64,000 nt of DNA, taken from NCBI GenBank assembly GCA_022414725.1, contig CM039464.1:4046347-4110346 (forward strand), given 5' to 3'. Made by a program: the position numbers and the translations under genes. Positions 31,092 to 41,200 of this stretch are shown here, piece after piece (positions within the stretch are counted from its first letter, which is position 1; each line of letters opens with the position of its first letter). The DNA is from Microglena sp. YARC. Taxonomy: Eukaryota > Chlorophyta > Chlorophyceae > Chlamydomonadales > Chlamydomonadaceae. Below the pieces are notes generated by a model that worked only from the letters and a program-made list of their open reading frames with translations, was not told where the DNA came from and ran no database searches.

Positions 31092-31105
31092 GGTGGTGGT
31101 TTCAA
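30036..31105 (-). pseudogene. polyQ/Ala-rich protein, frameshifted near its C-terminus
   Basis: The main frame (31105 to 30146) has a polyglutamine run of 13 (CAA repeats), four MSTDN-like repeats, a globular part (PQLKDICYKIISFPRVPACL; KKPLQLMLLPVAVAAA), then long Ala/Pro-rich stretches and a tail (GDLTIVGYSPTLGC). No ATG starts it: the nearest (31137-31139) is out of frame across a nine-A run. At the 3' end the frame stops at TAG 30146, while another frame continues as WDLTTGKCAHLACMNQTPAK and a helical end to TAG 30036. Both problems could be single-base indels. Function unknown. A fragment of a paralogue lies at 35444-35634. Confidence 0.5.
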
Positions 31106-31990
31106 AGGAAGGAAAAAGGCGTCAATTTTTTTTTAGCATGGAAATGCAACGGATTTTTAGCAGATAAAAACAACAAATAGGGGGGGGAACGGACCGAATC
31201 GGAGACGCGGATGAGGCAACGCGGACCCCGTGCGCCAAATAGACTACGTTTCGGAAAAAAACGAAACGATTTTCTCAACAGAGCCAGCACAACAACAACA
31301 CACGTAACGTAATCGCCAAATTCACTCACTGAAATGCAAAGCTACTTTCGGAGTTCGCTGGATGCTCCCTAACACACTGAGTTCTTCGTGAGCGAAGAAT
31401 TGGAGTCGGTACTTGGTTAAGATTGACATGGCTGGGGTGTGTGTGGCTTGGACTGGGTGCGTCAAGTAGGGCGCGCGCTGAGCACGTGTCTTGACAACTA
31501 TGTCGGGAGTATGAAAGAGGAATCGCGGGACCCACAAAGTGGGCCACAGGAATTCAGCTGCTGACTCGCGGAAACACGTGTCGGTCGGATCTGACCTGCT
31601 TACAGTCGTCTTTCATGGGCGCGCGGAAACACACGTGTCAGATCAGACCTGTTTACACTCGTATTTTAATGGGCGCTGTAACACACACTGAGAACGTACT
31701 TTCGGGGGGGGTCTTCAGGGTCTCGAGGTCGGGACAAGGATATGTCGCTTGGGGCGGGCCGGGATGGGGTCTTCAGGCAAATCTTGGCAAATCAGAGTCT
31801 CGGGTCGCGAAAAGGATATGTCCGACAGGGCGATGCGGGGGATCAAAGACAACTCACGTAGAGGAGACTGGGACAAGAGACGGGACTCCAGGGGTGACTC
31901 TTGACTCGGGGTTACAAGTGAATTAAGATAGAATTAAGGACTCAGGCGTAGTAGGCACTCTATTTACAGTAGTTCTCAAATAAAGTGGGA
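31106..31990. repeat. intergenic: shared duplications, family-A copy, short direct repeats
   Basis: 31335-31430 repeats the 3.95-kb unit. 31485-31590 holds a family-A piece with stem-loop 2 as CCCAC-AAA-GTGGG. 31700-31830 has two imperfect copies of GGTCTTCAGG/AAGGATATGTC phrases. No convincing gene. Confidence 0.6.
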
Positions 31991-32009
31991 CACACCTTAT
32001 AATCATCCA

Positions 32010-32050
32010 GACTGCAGATCGTTGCTTTTGGGCAACGTTGGGGGGTGCAG
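32010..32050 (+). repeat. short copy of 157-197
   Basis: GTTGCTTTTGGGCAACGTTG plus the following GGGGGTGCA recurs at the left edge of the window. GTTGC-TTTTGG-GCAAC forms a small hairpin. Confidence 0.6.
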
Positions 32051-32138
32051 AAGGTTGAAGAGGTTCTCGAAGATATTTCGAGTAGCCTCTTTGGTAAACC
32101 GTTCAACCGTCTGTGTCCCCATATCAGTATCAGGGGGG

Positions 32139-32272
32139 TGTGTAATGTGAGTGGGTGTGTAGTGGGAGTGGGTGTGTAGTGGGAGTGGGTGTGAAATGGG
32201 AGTGGGTGTGTAGTGGGAGTGGGTGTGTAATGGGAGTGGGTGTGTAATGGGAGTGGGTGTGTATTGGGAGTC
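32139..32272 (+). repeat. 17-bp minisatellite, ~7.5 copies
   Basis: Unit ATGGGAGTGGGTGTGTA with A/G changes at the first position. Non-coding. Confidence 0.9.
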
Positions 32273-32368
32273 AGCTGATGACTTGCTCCCACGCATGAAC
32301 GCACACGCAAAACGGAGGTCTATCATGCAAGCAGGGGATAATAATATAAAAGAAGAAGAGTACAATAC

Positions 32369-32578
32369 ATGGAAACGGAAAACAAAAACAAGATGAAACC
32401 TACGATAAATACAAAGACATTGACCGTATCTTTACCTATTGGGTTTCACATGGGACTCGAAGAATGGATAGATTCGCAAACACAACACAGGGACGAGGCA
32501 ATATACGCACTGCTCGCACACGGGCTACACGCAGTGCGGACGATACCAAAAACATTATTAAAAAAAAAAGGATTATGA
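32369..32578 (+). CDS. 69-aa protein of unknown function
   Basis: ATG 32369. Lys/Asn/Thr-rich start, then a compact helical part (GLEEWIDSQTQHRDEAIYAL) and LAHGLHAVRTI, then a short Lys-rich end after a ten-A run. A truncated paralogue (SLLAHGIHAVQTI) lies at 3020-3090, so the family is real. The pattern (beta strand, then two helices) is compatible with a ribbon-helix-helix-like DNA-binding fold, but that is only a guess. Confidence 0.45.
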   Translation: METENKNKMKPTINTKTLTVSLPIGFHMGLEEWIDSQTQHRDEAIYALLAHGLHAVRTIPKTLLKKKGL

Positions 32579-33414
32579 GGGTCGTCGTTCAGGCAGATCG
32601 TCGGATACTGATGATGATCCAAATGACATAAGTGAGGCGGCGCACATCCAGGCGAGCGCATACACAGGAACACGGTATGCAGCCTTTGATAAGGATATCG
32701 GATCGATGAGAGTAGTGTCAAGGTAGCCGACACATATTGGGAATACGAGTCTCACGGGACCCACCACCTATCGGATAGATGAAGGATGCTGCTGCTGCTG
32801 CTTCGAGAAATGAGGAAGAGAGAACAAAACAAAAGGAAATTATGATGTTACGGGGTCTTTTATCATGACCCTCCCTCATCTCATCAAGGACGGAGACTTT
32901 CGCGTCAGGCGGAACCTGCATTGGAGGCGACGAGTCGTCACTCACAGGGAGACTTTTGCATCAGGCTGAACCTGTGTTGAGTAGTCACTCACAGGGAGAC
33001 CGACCACTATCATCACGACGGAACCTGTGTCGAGTCACAGAGCGACCTCGCGCATCATGGCGGCACCTGTCGAGTCGAGTCACATCACACGGTGATCTCT
33101 CGCATCACGGCGGCACCTGTGTCAATACCTCGATACTGTAAGATATCACTCACAGATGACGGAAAACCCGGTAAAGTAATCGCAAACGGTGATCACATGT
33201 CAAGCAGAGGTCTGCTAGACAATAGATCTCGTATATCGATAGGGGAATTGCAAAGGATACAGGCTGGTGTAATCGCAAAATACAGGCTGGTGTAATCGCA
33301 AAGGATACAGGCTGGTGTAAAGAATCGATTGTTTACACTCGTGGTTCGAGGGTGCGCGGAAACACGTGTCGTCTCAAGCAGACTGTTATTGTCAGATTTG
33401 CGGAAACCACCAGC
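32579..33414. repeat. repeat-rich, no gene
   Basis: CATCCAGGCGAGCGC is shared with 34884. 32890-33125 holds diverged units of the 13.25-kb tandem repeat. 33120-33245 duplicates 13450-13575. 33245-33330 carries three copies of GGATACAGGCTGGTGTAA(T), also present at 14920 just before the D5 stop. A partial family-A copy ends at 33390. Confidence 0.6.
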
Positions 33415-33750
33415 TTAGTGTGGCCCATCTATTTTGATGGTGACGTGCTCAAATGCACTCTCAAATTTACTATTAAAGTATGGAAGATCACATTGTGGAG
33501 GCGGGTCAAGTAATTGGATGGTGTACACGGGTTGCGTACCAAAATCTGCGTGAGGGCCTGCAATGACTTGTAAGCTCGCCCCACAGAGTGGTATGTGTTG
33601 TTGCGCAACTCGATAACATGAACCTAGCTTTATATCTGCTACAAGTAAAGAGGAGACGATTTGTAATGATGCTGTAGCAAACATAATATTCAATAGCAGC
33701 CGAAAATATTTGCATGTGTGAAACGCAGGGCATACAGAAAATCCGTTCAT
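33415..33750 (-). CDS. ~111-aa secreted or membrane protein, unknown
   Basis: ATG 33750 (MNGFSVCPAFHTCKYF) is preferred over 33843, because the first 31 codons of the longer frame lie in repeat sequence. A hydrophobic segment (FRLLLNIMFATASLQIVSSLL) near the start may be a signal or membrane anchor. The rest (SCYRVAQQHIPLCGASLQVI and PPPQCDLPYF) contains several Cys. No family recognised. Confidence 0.4.
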   Translation of the reverse strand: MNGFSVCPAFHTCKYFRLLLNIMFATASLQIVSSLLVADIKLGSCYRVAQQHIPLCGASLQVIAGPHADFGTQPVYTIQLLDPPPQCDLPYFNSKFESAFEHVTIKIDGPH

Positions 33751-33851
33751 AACATGCAAGGAACTGGATTTTGCGTGGTTTACACTCGTTTTTCGAAGCG
33801 CACACGAAACACTTGTCGTCGACACAGAAGATGATACATACATGATCGATC

Positions 33852-34160
33852 ATGTCGGCAGTCGTGCGGATTGCGGATTGCGGGGATCACGTGACTTGCG
33901 CATACTCATTCTCACACGGAGGATTAAAGCAGACTCAATGTGTGTGTCATGCGGGAGTCAAAAGGAACGCGGTGGCGCACTCGTTTTATGTCGACCTCGA
34001 TTTTGTCAACTGTCACCCCACGCTATTCTCGCAACGCTGCAGGAAACGGGGGGGGGGGGGGGGGGGGGCATGTCCGCTCCTCGATCAGTACTGTGGAAAC
34101 CGGACGGAGGTCCTAGGCGACATCGATGCGGACGCGGCGCAGGGCAAGACGGTTCTTCTA
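33852..34160 (+). pseudogene. N-terminal fragment of a D5/primase-type replication protein
   Basis: The frame contains AHSFYVDLDFVNCHPTLFSQ, then CPLLDQYCGNRTEVL. This pattern (D-h-D-h-V-N-x-H-P, then CP-x-L-x-x-Y-x-x-N-R) is found N-terminal to D5-like helicases in several giant viruses. It is interrupted by a pure run of 21 G (34048-34068) replacing a few residues, and it ends where an ankyrin gene begins on the other strand. The D5 remnant at 13788 lacks exactly this part. Confidence 0.45.
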
Positions 34161-34189
34161 TCCGTCAGGTGGATGCATACAGTGAGCAT

Positions 34190-34656
34190 GCAGCATGTCC
34201 ACCCTTGCATGTGCAATTGCAAGTGGCACAAATGTGTAAAGCCCAGGTTGACAGAGAAGGATGCATAGGGGATCCTTGTCTATGTACCAGGATGAGACAT
34301 TCAACATTTCCCCCCAATGCTGCAACATTGCTCAGCCCCATAAGCACATCCTTCTCCACATGTTCATGTTCATGAATATGCATAGCATGGGCTGCTCCGC
34401 ACTGATCAAACAAGAATGAAAGACAAGCCATTTGCCCACATGCAGCTGCATGAAGGGCGACCCGGTATGAATTGATGAAACATTGTCCATGATGCCATGC
34501 ATTGACGAGACACTCTAATTTACCATGAAGTGCTGCTACATTCGCAATCAGCTCCCATTTGCTCGCCTCGATGTCACACCAGTCGCACGACTTGGGATCA
34601 TGATCAAGCAAGAAAGATGAATGACAACACCTGCATGTGCCTGTCATGTGACTCAT
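34190..34656 (-). CDS. ankyrin-repeat-like protein, truncated
   Basis: ATG 34656, a zinc-finger-like start (TGTCRCCHSSFLLDHD, CDWCD), then three repeats of the type NVAALHGKLECLVNAWHHG, spaced about 33 residues apart (N-A-A-x-x-G-x-x-E-C-L). This is the ankyrin subtype common in giant viruses. The last residues (HICATCNCTCKGGHAAC) run into the D5 fragment, so the C-terminus is lost. It presumably binds host proteins. Confidence 0.5.
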
Positions 34657-35443
34657 GTATTCAAAGCGTTATTTTTTCATTATAACTGTCTCAACTCATC
34701 AATCCTTATGCAGGCCAATTTTCCTGATGCAACAAGTCATGCCTCCAAGTTGGCAGCTGGTGACCAGTGTATTATGTGCAAGAGGCTGTCTCATGACATG
34801 AATGGGATTGCGGTTAATCTGATCCCGTGAGGGGACAACAAATTCCATTTGGAAGTGTACTGGTTGACATAAGTGAGGCGGCGCACATCCAGGCGAGCGC
34901 CGACAGCAGACCACGGTCTGCAGCCTTTGTATCTGTAGACAAGCGACGTAGCATAGATAGATAGATAGATAGATAGATAGACAGATATATAGATAGATAG
35001 ATAGATAGATAGATATATAGACAGATAAACGGATAGACAGACAGATAGACAGATATACAGATAGACGGTATCAAGCATACTCCTGCTCGACAACTCTATG
35101 GGGATTATTAGGAAGGGGGGGTCGCGGGGAACAGCGGAGCGGGGCAGAGGGATTCAGTTGCAGATTGTATTCAACAAGCGGCGGAGCCCCTTTCACCTCT
35201 TCCCCCAGCGGGGGCGACCGGAGAGGAGCCCCCACGGGATGTCCGCGAGGAACCGAGCGGGTGGGCAACCGGAGGGGAGCCCACAGTTCACATGCATGCA
35301 GCAGACAATACGATGTATGTATGTATGTAGCCGGTCTCTACATATGGACTGTGACAAACATGCGGAAAGCGTGGGAGAAGAATGGGGTAGGGGTGGTGTC
35401 GCAAGACGGATTGAGAAGAGCACACGACTCTAGAATCCACTTC
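34657..35443. repeat. intergenic: (GATA)n, family-A and family-B pieces
   Basis: A (GATA)n/(GACA)n tract runs 34953-35065, a diverged family-A copy 35070-35165 and a partial family-B copy 35160-35290. No gene supported. Confidence 0.7.
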
Positions 35444-35634
35444 TGAACAACATATCGATTCTTGAGACTGTTTTCAAGGCAGTCATTTCCGTGGAAAACG
35501 TTCCAGCGTGCATCGCACTCAAGGTGGCGTACGAGAAGTTCCGTCAAACTCCCCCCAGGGCGAAAAAAGAACCTCTCCAAGTGATGCTTCTCCCGGTTGC
35601 CGTCGCTGCTGCTTCTGCCACCATCAGAATGTAG
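35444..35634 (+). pseudogene. fragment of a paralogue of the 30.0-31.1 kb protein
   Basis: The + frame reads TVFKAVISVENVPACIAL and KKEPLQVMLLPVAVAAASA before TAG 35632. It aligns with the globular part of the other gene (IISFPRVPACL; KKPLQLMLLPVAVAAA). A minus-strand frame over the same bases (35338-35781) is therefore a shadow. Confidence 0.6.
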
Positions 35635-35752
35635 TGCCCAAGGCCCCCTATACTTTTTCATGATTGCGCTGTCAAGCTCGGTAGGAACCAAGTTACCCAA
35701 GAACCAGCCTTGCGATTGTGAGAGCACTTTTATAATGGCGTTGTAAAATAGA

Positions 35753-37444
35753 ATGGTGTTGCAAAACTCAGGACCGATCAAATTATCAGACCTCGCTGCA
35801 CAGTTCGGTCAAACGGCCGCAGCGGGGCAGAATCTGAAGCTATCAGAATACCGCAGAGGCGGAGCATACGGCGTGCTTGCGGCGGTGGGAGCAAATGCTG
35901 CCGCACCCAACGTGCCATCTAATAATTACAACATCAAGATGAGCGATTTCTATGGCGCTTACAAGATCAAAACACCGGTACTCAACACGATTCCCACGCT
36001 GACCGGCACGAACACGTCAGCGAATGTTACGTTTTCGATGGCGAGCAGCTACCTCGTTGGCTCGTCCAACTATGGCACCGTAACATGGACGATGACGGGC
36101 AACCCCACCGGCGTGATGATAAACTCATCAACGGGCGTCATCACGGCGACGGCAGGCACGAGCGTAAACAACAGTATCACGGTCACTGCCACGGGACCTA
36201 GCGCGATCCCCGTATCCAAGACGTTCACGATGACGCTGACGACGACTAGGATCATCCCATCGTTTCCAGGAGTGAATAATAACGCATTTGTGTATGCCGT
36301 CATACCTGGTGGTCCGGGCACAGTGCTCAACTATTTGCAGTCATTCGGGGTGGCAAACACATCCACCAACAACAATGATAGTTTATGGTCTGGGGGGCAC
36401 GATACGCTATACTATGTAGGGGGACAAAACAATGGAACAGATTTTTTCTCACTGTACAATCGTGCGAGGGTGATACAAGGTGATGGCTCCGCAGACAGAG
36501 CGGATTGGGTCGTGTTCAATTTCACGCAGGACCTTAACGGTGATTTCGACGGTAAATATCAGACAACTGGTTACTTTGGCGGGAAAGCGCATCGAGCGGT
36601 GGCTCAATGGGCACACAAGAACTTGACGGTTACATATACGGGTGGGGCAACAAACGTCTGGAATATTCTATACAAGCTCCCTCTGGGCACAAGAACATCG
36701 TCATTTAACCACACCAACGGTAATTGGTTCATGTCTGGTGGGACGGTTACTTCGGGATATGGTAAATACTCTGACTTTGACAGCTTGAATGTGACAGATA
36801 TAGGGTTTGGTGTTTCGAGTCGCTTTATTACGTCACTGTCACCAGTGGTCGACACAGCTAAAACATCAATTGAGCTCTTAGGGGGAACTCTGTTTGCCAC
36901 ACCCACAGTCGGAGCGTTAGCCGAACGACTAAGAAAAACGACCCTGATCACGGGTGTAGGGCAGTTTAACACCGAGAAGCTTGCGGTCACTTTCACAAAG
37001 CTGTACGGCATGTACTTCCTTAACGACGTGCAACAATTCACGATCGAATGGACGTTCACGGACGGAACAAACGGCTTCGACTCTTTCTTTAACAAAGCCA
37101 ACACCACAAATTATGGCGCCACATACACGTTTAATGTGTTCAATGCATCCGGTGGGCTAATTTTCACAAGTGATTCATCTGTCAGAAAGTGGTGCTTCAG
37201 CAACTCGTTAAATTACGCAACGTTTGCAGATCGGGTATATGTGTCGCAAGATGATGGTATTTGGGGCGCCGCAATACAGGGAAACCTTGACAGAAACTCA
37301 CCCGGTCCTGGTCTTGAAATCAACTCTGGGTGGGGTATACAGAACTATAATAGCGCGGATACTGCCTATTCCGGACTATTCAATAACTCTGTGACGATCA
37401 CATCTGGTACGGCGATGGCTTTTATATATTCAATTAATACTTAA
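35753..37444 (+). CDS. 563-aa virion surface or tail-like protein with Ig-like domain
   Basis: Intact frame from 35753 (the codon is TTG or an ATG close by; first residues VLQNSGPIKLSDLAAQFG) to TAA 37442. The N-terminal ~70 residues have the phage/giant-virus structural signature IKLSDLAAQFG, LKLSEYRRGGAYG and IKMSDFYGAYK. Residues ~75-165 look like a putative Ig (He_PIG) domain: TWTMTGNPTGVMINSSTGVI and a Thr-rich strand pattern. The rest is Asn/Thr/Gly-rich beta structure without Cys clusters. Probably a surface or fibre component. It precedes the RCC1/S74 fibre gene by ~800 bp. Confidence 0.6.
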   Translation: MVLQNSGPIKLSDLAAQFGQTAAAGQNLKLSEYRRGGAYGVLAAVGANAAAPNVPSNNYNIKMSDFYGAYKIKTPVLNTIPTLTGTNTSANVTFSMASSYLVGSSNYGTVTWTMTGNPTGVMINSSTGVITATAGTSVNNSITVTATGPSAIPVSKTFTMTLTTTRIIPSFPGVNNNAFVYAVIPGGPGTVLNYLQSFGVANTSTNNNDSLWSGGHDTLYYVGGQNNGTDFFSLYNRARVIQGDGSADRADWVVFNFTQDLNGDFDGKYQTTGYFGGKAHRAVAQWAHKNLTVTYTGGATNVWNILYKLPLGTRTSSFNHTNGNWFMSGGTVTSGYGKYSDFDSLNVTDIGFGVSSRFITSLSPVVDTAKTSIELLGGTLFATPTVGALAERLRKTTLITGVGQFNTEKLAVTFTKLYGMYFLNDVQQFTIEWTFTDGTNGFDSFFNKANTTNYGATYTFNVFNASGGLIFTSDSSVRKWCFSNSLNYATFADRVYVSQDDGIWGAAIQGNLDRNSPGPGLEINSGWGIQNYNSADTAYSGLFNNSVTITSGTAMAFIYSINT

Positions 37445-37639
37445 CAGTACAAGTATTTGAATTTATACAGATGAAGATTTCCATTCTGCTTTGGTGTCGC
37501 CAAGTAATACCAAGACCTCAAACAAACCCAAGGAACAACATACTCGTATGGTGGGGTGTTGAGTGAGGTGAGTGAGAAGTCTTGTTGACCGGTGTTTATC
37601 TTACTCTTTCATAAGCATGCATCACACTCTCCACTACAT

Positions 37640-37745
37640 TCAACTGAGCTGCACTTTCTTAGAATTTGCAGTAAACATAAACTGCACTTAAACAAGTATC
37701 TATTTAAACTCACTCAGATTAAAGGGGTCATGAAGCTCTAACTTG
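37640..37745 (+). pseudogene. 3' fragment of a paralogue of the 1798-2160 gene
   Basis: Encodes HSTELHFLRICSKHKLHLNK, the same residues as the end of the 120-aa protein, here on the + strand and continuing into repeat sequence. Confidence 0.65.
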
Positions 37746-37754
37746 TTTACACAC

Positions 37755-37880
37755 GTGTTTGGGAACATGTGTCGTCGCAAGCAGACTTCTGCTTGACAAC
37801 ACTATGGGAATTCTAAGGGGGTGACGCGGGTCCCGCGGAGCGGGACAGTGGAATTGAGCTGCTGACTCGCGTGTACGGAT
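37755..37880 (+). repeat. dispersed hairpin repeat (family A)
   Basis: Stem-loop 1 is intact. Stem-loop 2 reads TCCCGC-GGA-GCGGGA, with paired changes relative to CCCAC-GGA-GTGGG elsewhere. Confidence 0.8.
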
Positions 37881-37892
37881 ATGACTTGTGGC

Positions 37893-37950
37893 GCGCGAGG
37901 CCACCCGAGAGCACTTGACGCACGGAACACTTCACGCACTTTCTCAGGCA
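37893..37950 (+). pseudogene. fragment of the helicase C-terminus
   Basis: AREATREHLTH is identical to residues 334-344 of the 9061 helicase, followed by a shuffled copy of the next bases. It supports a rearrangement that removed the helicase 3' end. Confidence 0.6.
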
Positions 37951-38233
37951 GCCCCCCCGTTCGTCCATTCATTCATCTTCACACACACCAAGGCGGCTTT
38001 AGCAGCCCCCCGTCAGTCCATTCATTCATCTTCACACACGACTGATGTTCGTAAACACAGAAGTTTTTAACACACCCAAAAGTCAGCGACCATTCTTAAC
38101 GCCAATTTTCTAACCGCGATGTTGTACATTTATTTCCATCTGACATACGTTTCATTTTACTGTTCCGCCGACTGTAGGCACCGCGTGTCAGCTTCCATGT
38201 ATTGTTTTTCTGATTACCGATTACAGATACCCC

Positions 38234-38241
38234 TATATAAA
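38234..38241 (+). promoter_or_regulatory. TATATAAA directly before the fibre ATG
   Basis: CCTATATAAA abuts ATG 38242. It supports 38242 rather than 38119 as the start if transcripts have very short leaders, as some viral late genes do. Confidence 0.3.
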
Positions 38242-41200
38242 ATGATCCGATTGTCTGAAATCTATGCAAAATCACAGTCGACATCAAACATCTTACATAG
38301 CGATAATGCACCCATTAAAGGAGTGCGATCGCGACCAGGTGTTAAAGAAGCACCATCGATGTCATTTGAACAAGATACAGACACAGGAATGTTCAATGCA
38401 TCAAGTAATGTCATAGGATTTGCTGCAGGAGCTTATACTACACTCATTGCATCATCTTCCAATTTACAAGCCAATACGCAAATCACAACATCTTCAAATA
38501 TCGTGCCTCTCAACGACAATGTCTCAGAATTAGGAACAGTAACAAAGAAGTTCGCAAAACTGTATGCAACAGATATCTATGGAACATCTGCTACATTTAA
38601 CACACTCGGAGGAACGGCCATCTCAAGTATTGTCACTTCCACAAGTAGCAATGTCGCAGCCAGTTCTGCAGCGGTCAAATCAGCATACGATAGTGCCGTC
38701 TCAGCTTCCAATCAGACGTACGGCATCGGGTCCCTCGATAGCAATGGCGATATCCTTCTCAGGAGCAACTTGCGCATCTCCGAAACTGCCAATATATACA
38801 AAGGTACAGAGGTATTCAGTAGCGGCGGAATGAACATCGACGGATACTCTTGGAATTACTTGGCCAATTACGTCATTCCCCGACGTGTTTACCCTAAACC
38901 ATTGACAAATACCGAATCCGCCTATCTCTTCACAGGCGCGGTGCAAGACCACTCGGCCTATGTACGCAATGGCGAGCTGTTCGTATACGGTCGCAACGAC
39001 TATGGGCAACTGGGTCTAGGCCACACGTCCAACACTATCACAGTACCCACCAAGGTGCCAGGCATCAATAATGCGTCGTTGGTAGCATGTGGCGAAGGCT
39101 TCACCCTCTGCGTTCGCACAGACGGTACCGCTATCTCTACCGGTCTGAACGACAACGGACAGTTGGGTTTGGGTTCGACTGTGACTACCTCAAACTTTAG
39201 TATTGTAGCAGGCGTTTCAAATGCGATTGCTGTTGCTGCAGGTTACACACACTCCATGTATCTGACATCGAATGGAGTCGTTGTGAGTGCAGGAAGCGAT
39301 GCTAACGAACAGCTGGGAAGAGGCGCATCCTCAGCCAATGTGGTGATCAATTCCAATATCGTGCCCATGCTCATGCCTGACGGTAGCAATGTGCCCGCAC
39401 GCTCCATCTCTGCCGGGGGTACCACTCGGCTGTCCTCTTAAACAACGGTAGCGCCTACCTTTGTGGAAAGAACGATCAGGGACAATGTGGTGCATCTACT
39501 ACACTCGTTCCGCAGGCCAATTCATTGGGTATCATCCCCTCGCTCTCGAATGTGGTAGATGTTGCATGTGGACACGAACATACGCTCTTCACGTGCTATG
39601 ATGGACAGGTGCTAGGTGTAGGGCGTAACGATCGTGGTCAATTGGGACAGGGAAATAAGACGTCTCCTGTGACGTCGGTTGTACAGGTGCTAGCAGGCGG
39701 AGGCGCAGGATCTAAAAACGGTTTGTCGGTCGAGATCGCTGCAGGCTTCAACCATTCGGCCTTAATAAAAAATGACAACACCATCTTCGTGTTCGGTGCC
39801 AATGATAAGGGTCAATTGGGGTTAGGAGAGACCACCACAGAATCGTTGACACCGACACAACTTGTGGGATATGCGGGCTACGATATCACATGCGGCAGGA
39901 ACCATACGGTGATCTCGACCACACCGGATCCTTTGGTATTTAACTTTACCGGAAACAATGCATTGATCGCGTTTGGTGATAATGCATACAGACATGTGGG
40001 TGATAACAATCCCAATGTGACGACGCGATGGTTCCCGAACCGTATTCATGACGGAACGTTCAATAAAACGTTGGGGGTGGGATGTAATACAAATTCATCC
40101 GCCTACGTTGATTCGGACGGAGTGTTGTTCATTACAGGTTATAATAATACTGGTCAACTCGGATCAAATGTCCCGATCGATGTATCGAGTTTCGGATCTC
40201 TTGTCGGTAAAACGATCGTGGCCATTGCGTGCGGCAGCAGTCACACGCTTGCCCTTGACTCGACGGGACGCGTGCACGCATGGGGACACAACGGCCAAGG
40301 CCAGCTCGGAAATAATACTACCACTGGTTCATCAGTTCCGATCGATGTATCGAGTTTTGGATCTCTTGTCGGTAAAACGATCGTGGCCATTGCGTGCGGC
40401 TCCAATCACACGCTCGCCCTTGACTCAACGGGACGCGTGCACGCATGGTGACACAACGGTAACGGCCAGCTCGGGAATAATACTACCACTCAATCAAATG
40501 TCCCGATCGATGTATCGAGTTACGGATCTCTTGTCGGTAAAACGATCGTGGCCATTGCGTGCGGCAGCAGTCACACGCTTGCCCTTGACTCGACGGGACG
40601 CGTGCACGCATGGGGACACAACGGCCAAGGCCAGCTCGGAAATAATACTACCACTGGTTCATCAGTTCCGATCGATGTATCGAGTTTCGGATCTCTTGTC
40701 GGTAAAACGATCGTGGCCATTGCGTGCGGCTCCAATCACACGCTCGCCCTTGACTCAACGGGACGCGTGCACGCATGGTGACACGGTAACGGCCAGCTCG
40801 GGAATAATACTACCACTCAATCAAATGTCCCGATCGATGTATCGAGTTACGGATCTCTTGTCGGTAAAACGATCGTGGCCATTGCGTGCGGCAGCAGTCA
40901 CACGCTTGCCCTTGACTCGACGGGACGCGTGCACGCATGAGGAAGAAACAATTTATGTCAGCTCGGAACTGGTACTAACACTCCATCAAATGTTCCCCTC
41001 TTAATCGACAAGACGGCGTGACTACCATCCTTGTGTCTTATCGACCGGTCTTGGTTCTCACAAATTGCTAATGAATATTGGCGTTACCTCCAGTTCCTCC
41101 CTCATGGCGATAGGCACGAATGCTTCCCGTCAGATCGGCGATAATACGGCGATCGATAGGTACATTCCCGTCGATGTTGGTGTTGGAAGTTTTGGAAGTG

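Noticed and set aside
31615..31926. 103-aa + frame
   Set aside because: Built from repeat-family fragments and short direct repeats; no coding character.
34790..35093. Ile/Tyr/Leu-rich minus frame
   Set aside because: Translation of the (GATA)n microsatellite.
35338..35781. 147-aa minus-strand frame
   Set aside because: The + strand over the same bases matches the 30.7-kb protein core, so the minus frame is a shadow.
40048..41004. 318-aa Arg/Ser-rich frame over the RCC1 repeats
   Set aside because: It is the out-of-frame shadow of the RCC1 array; the RCC1 frame has the conserved motifs.
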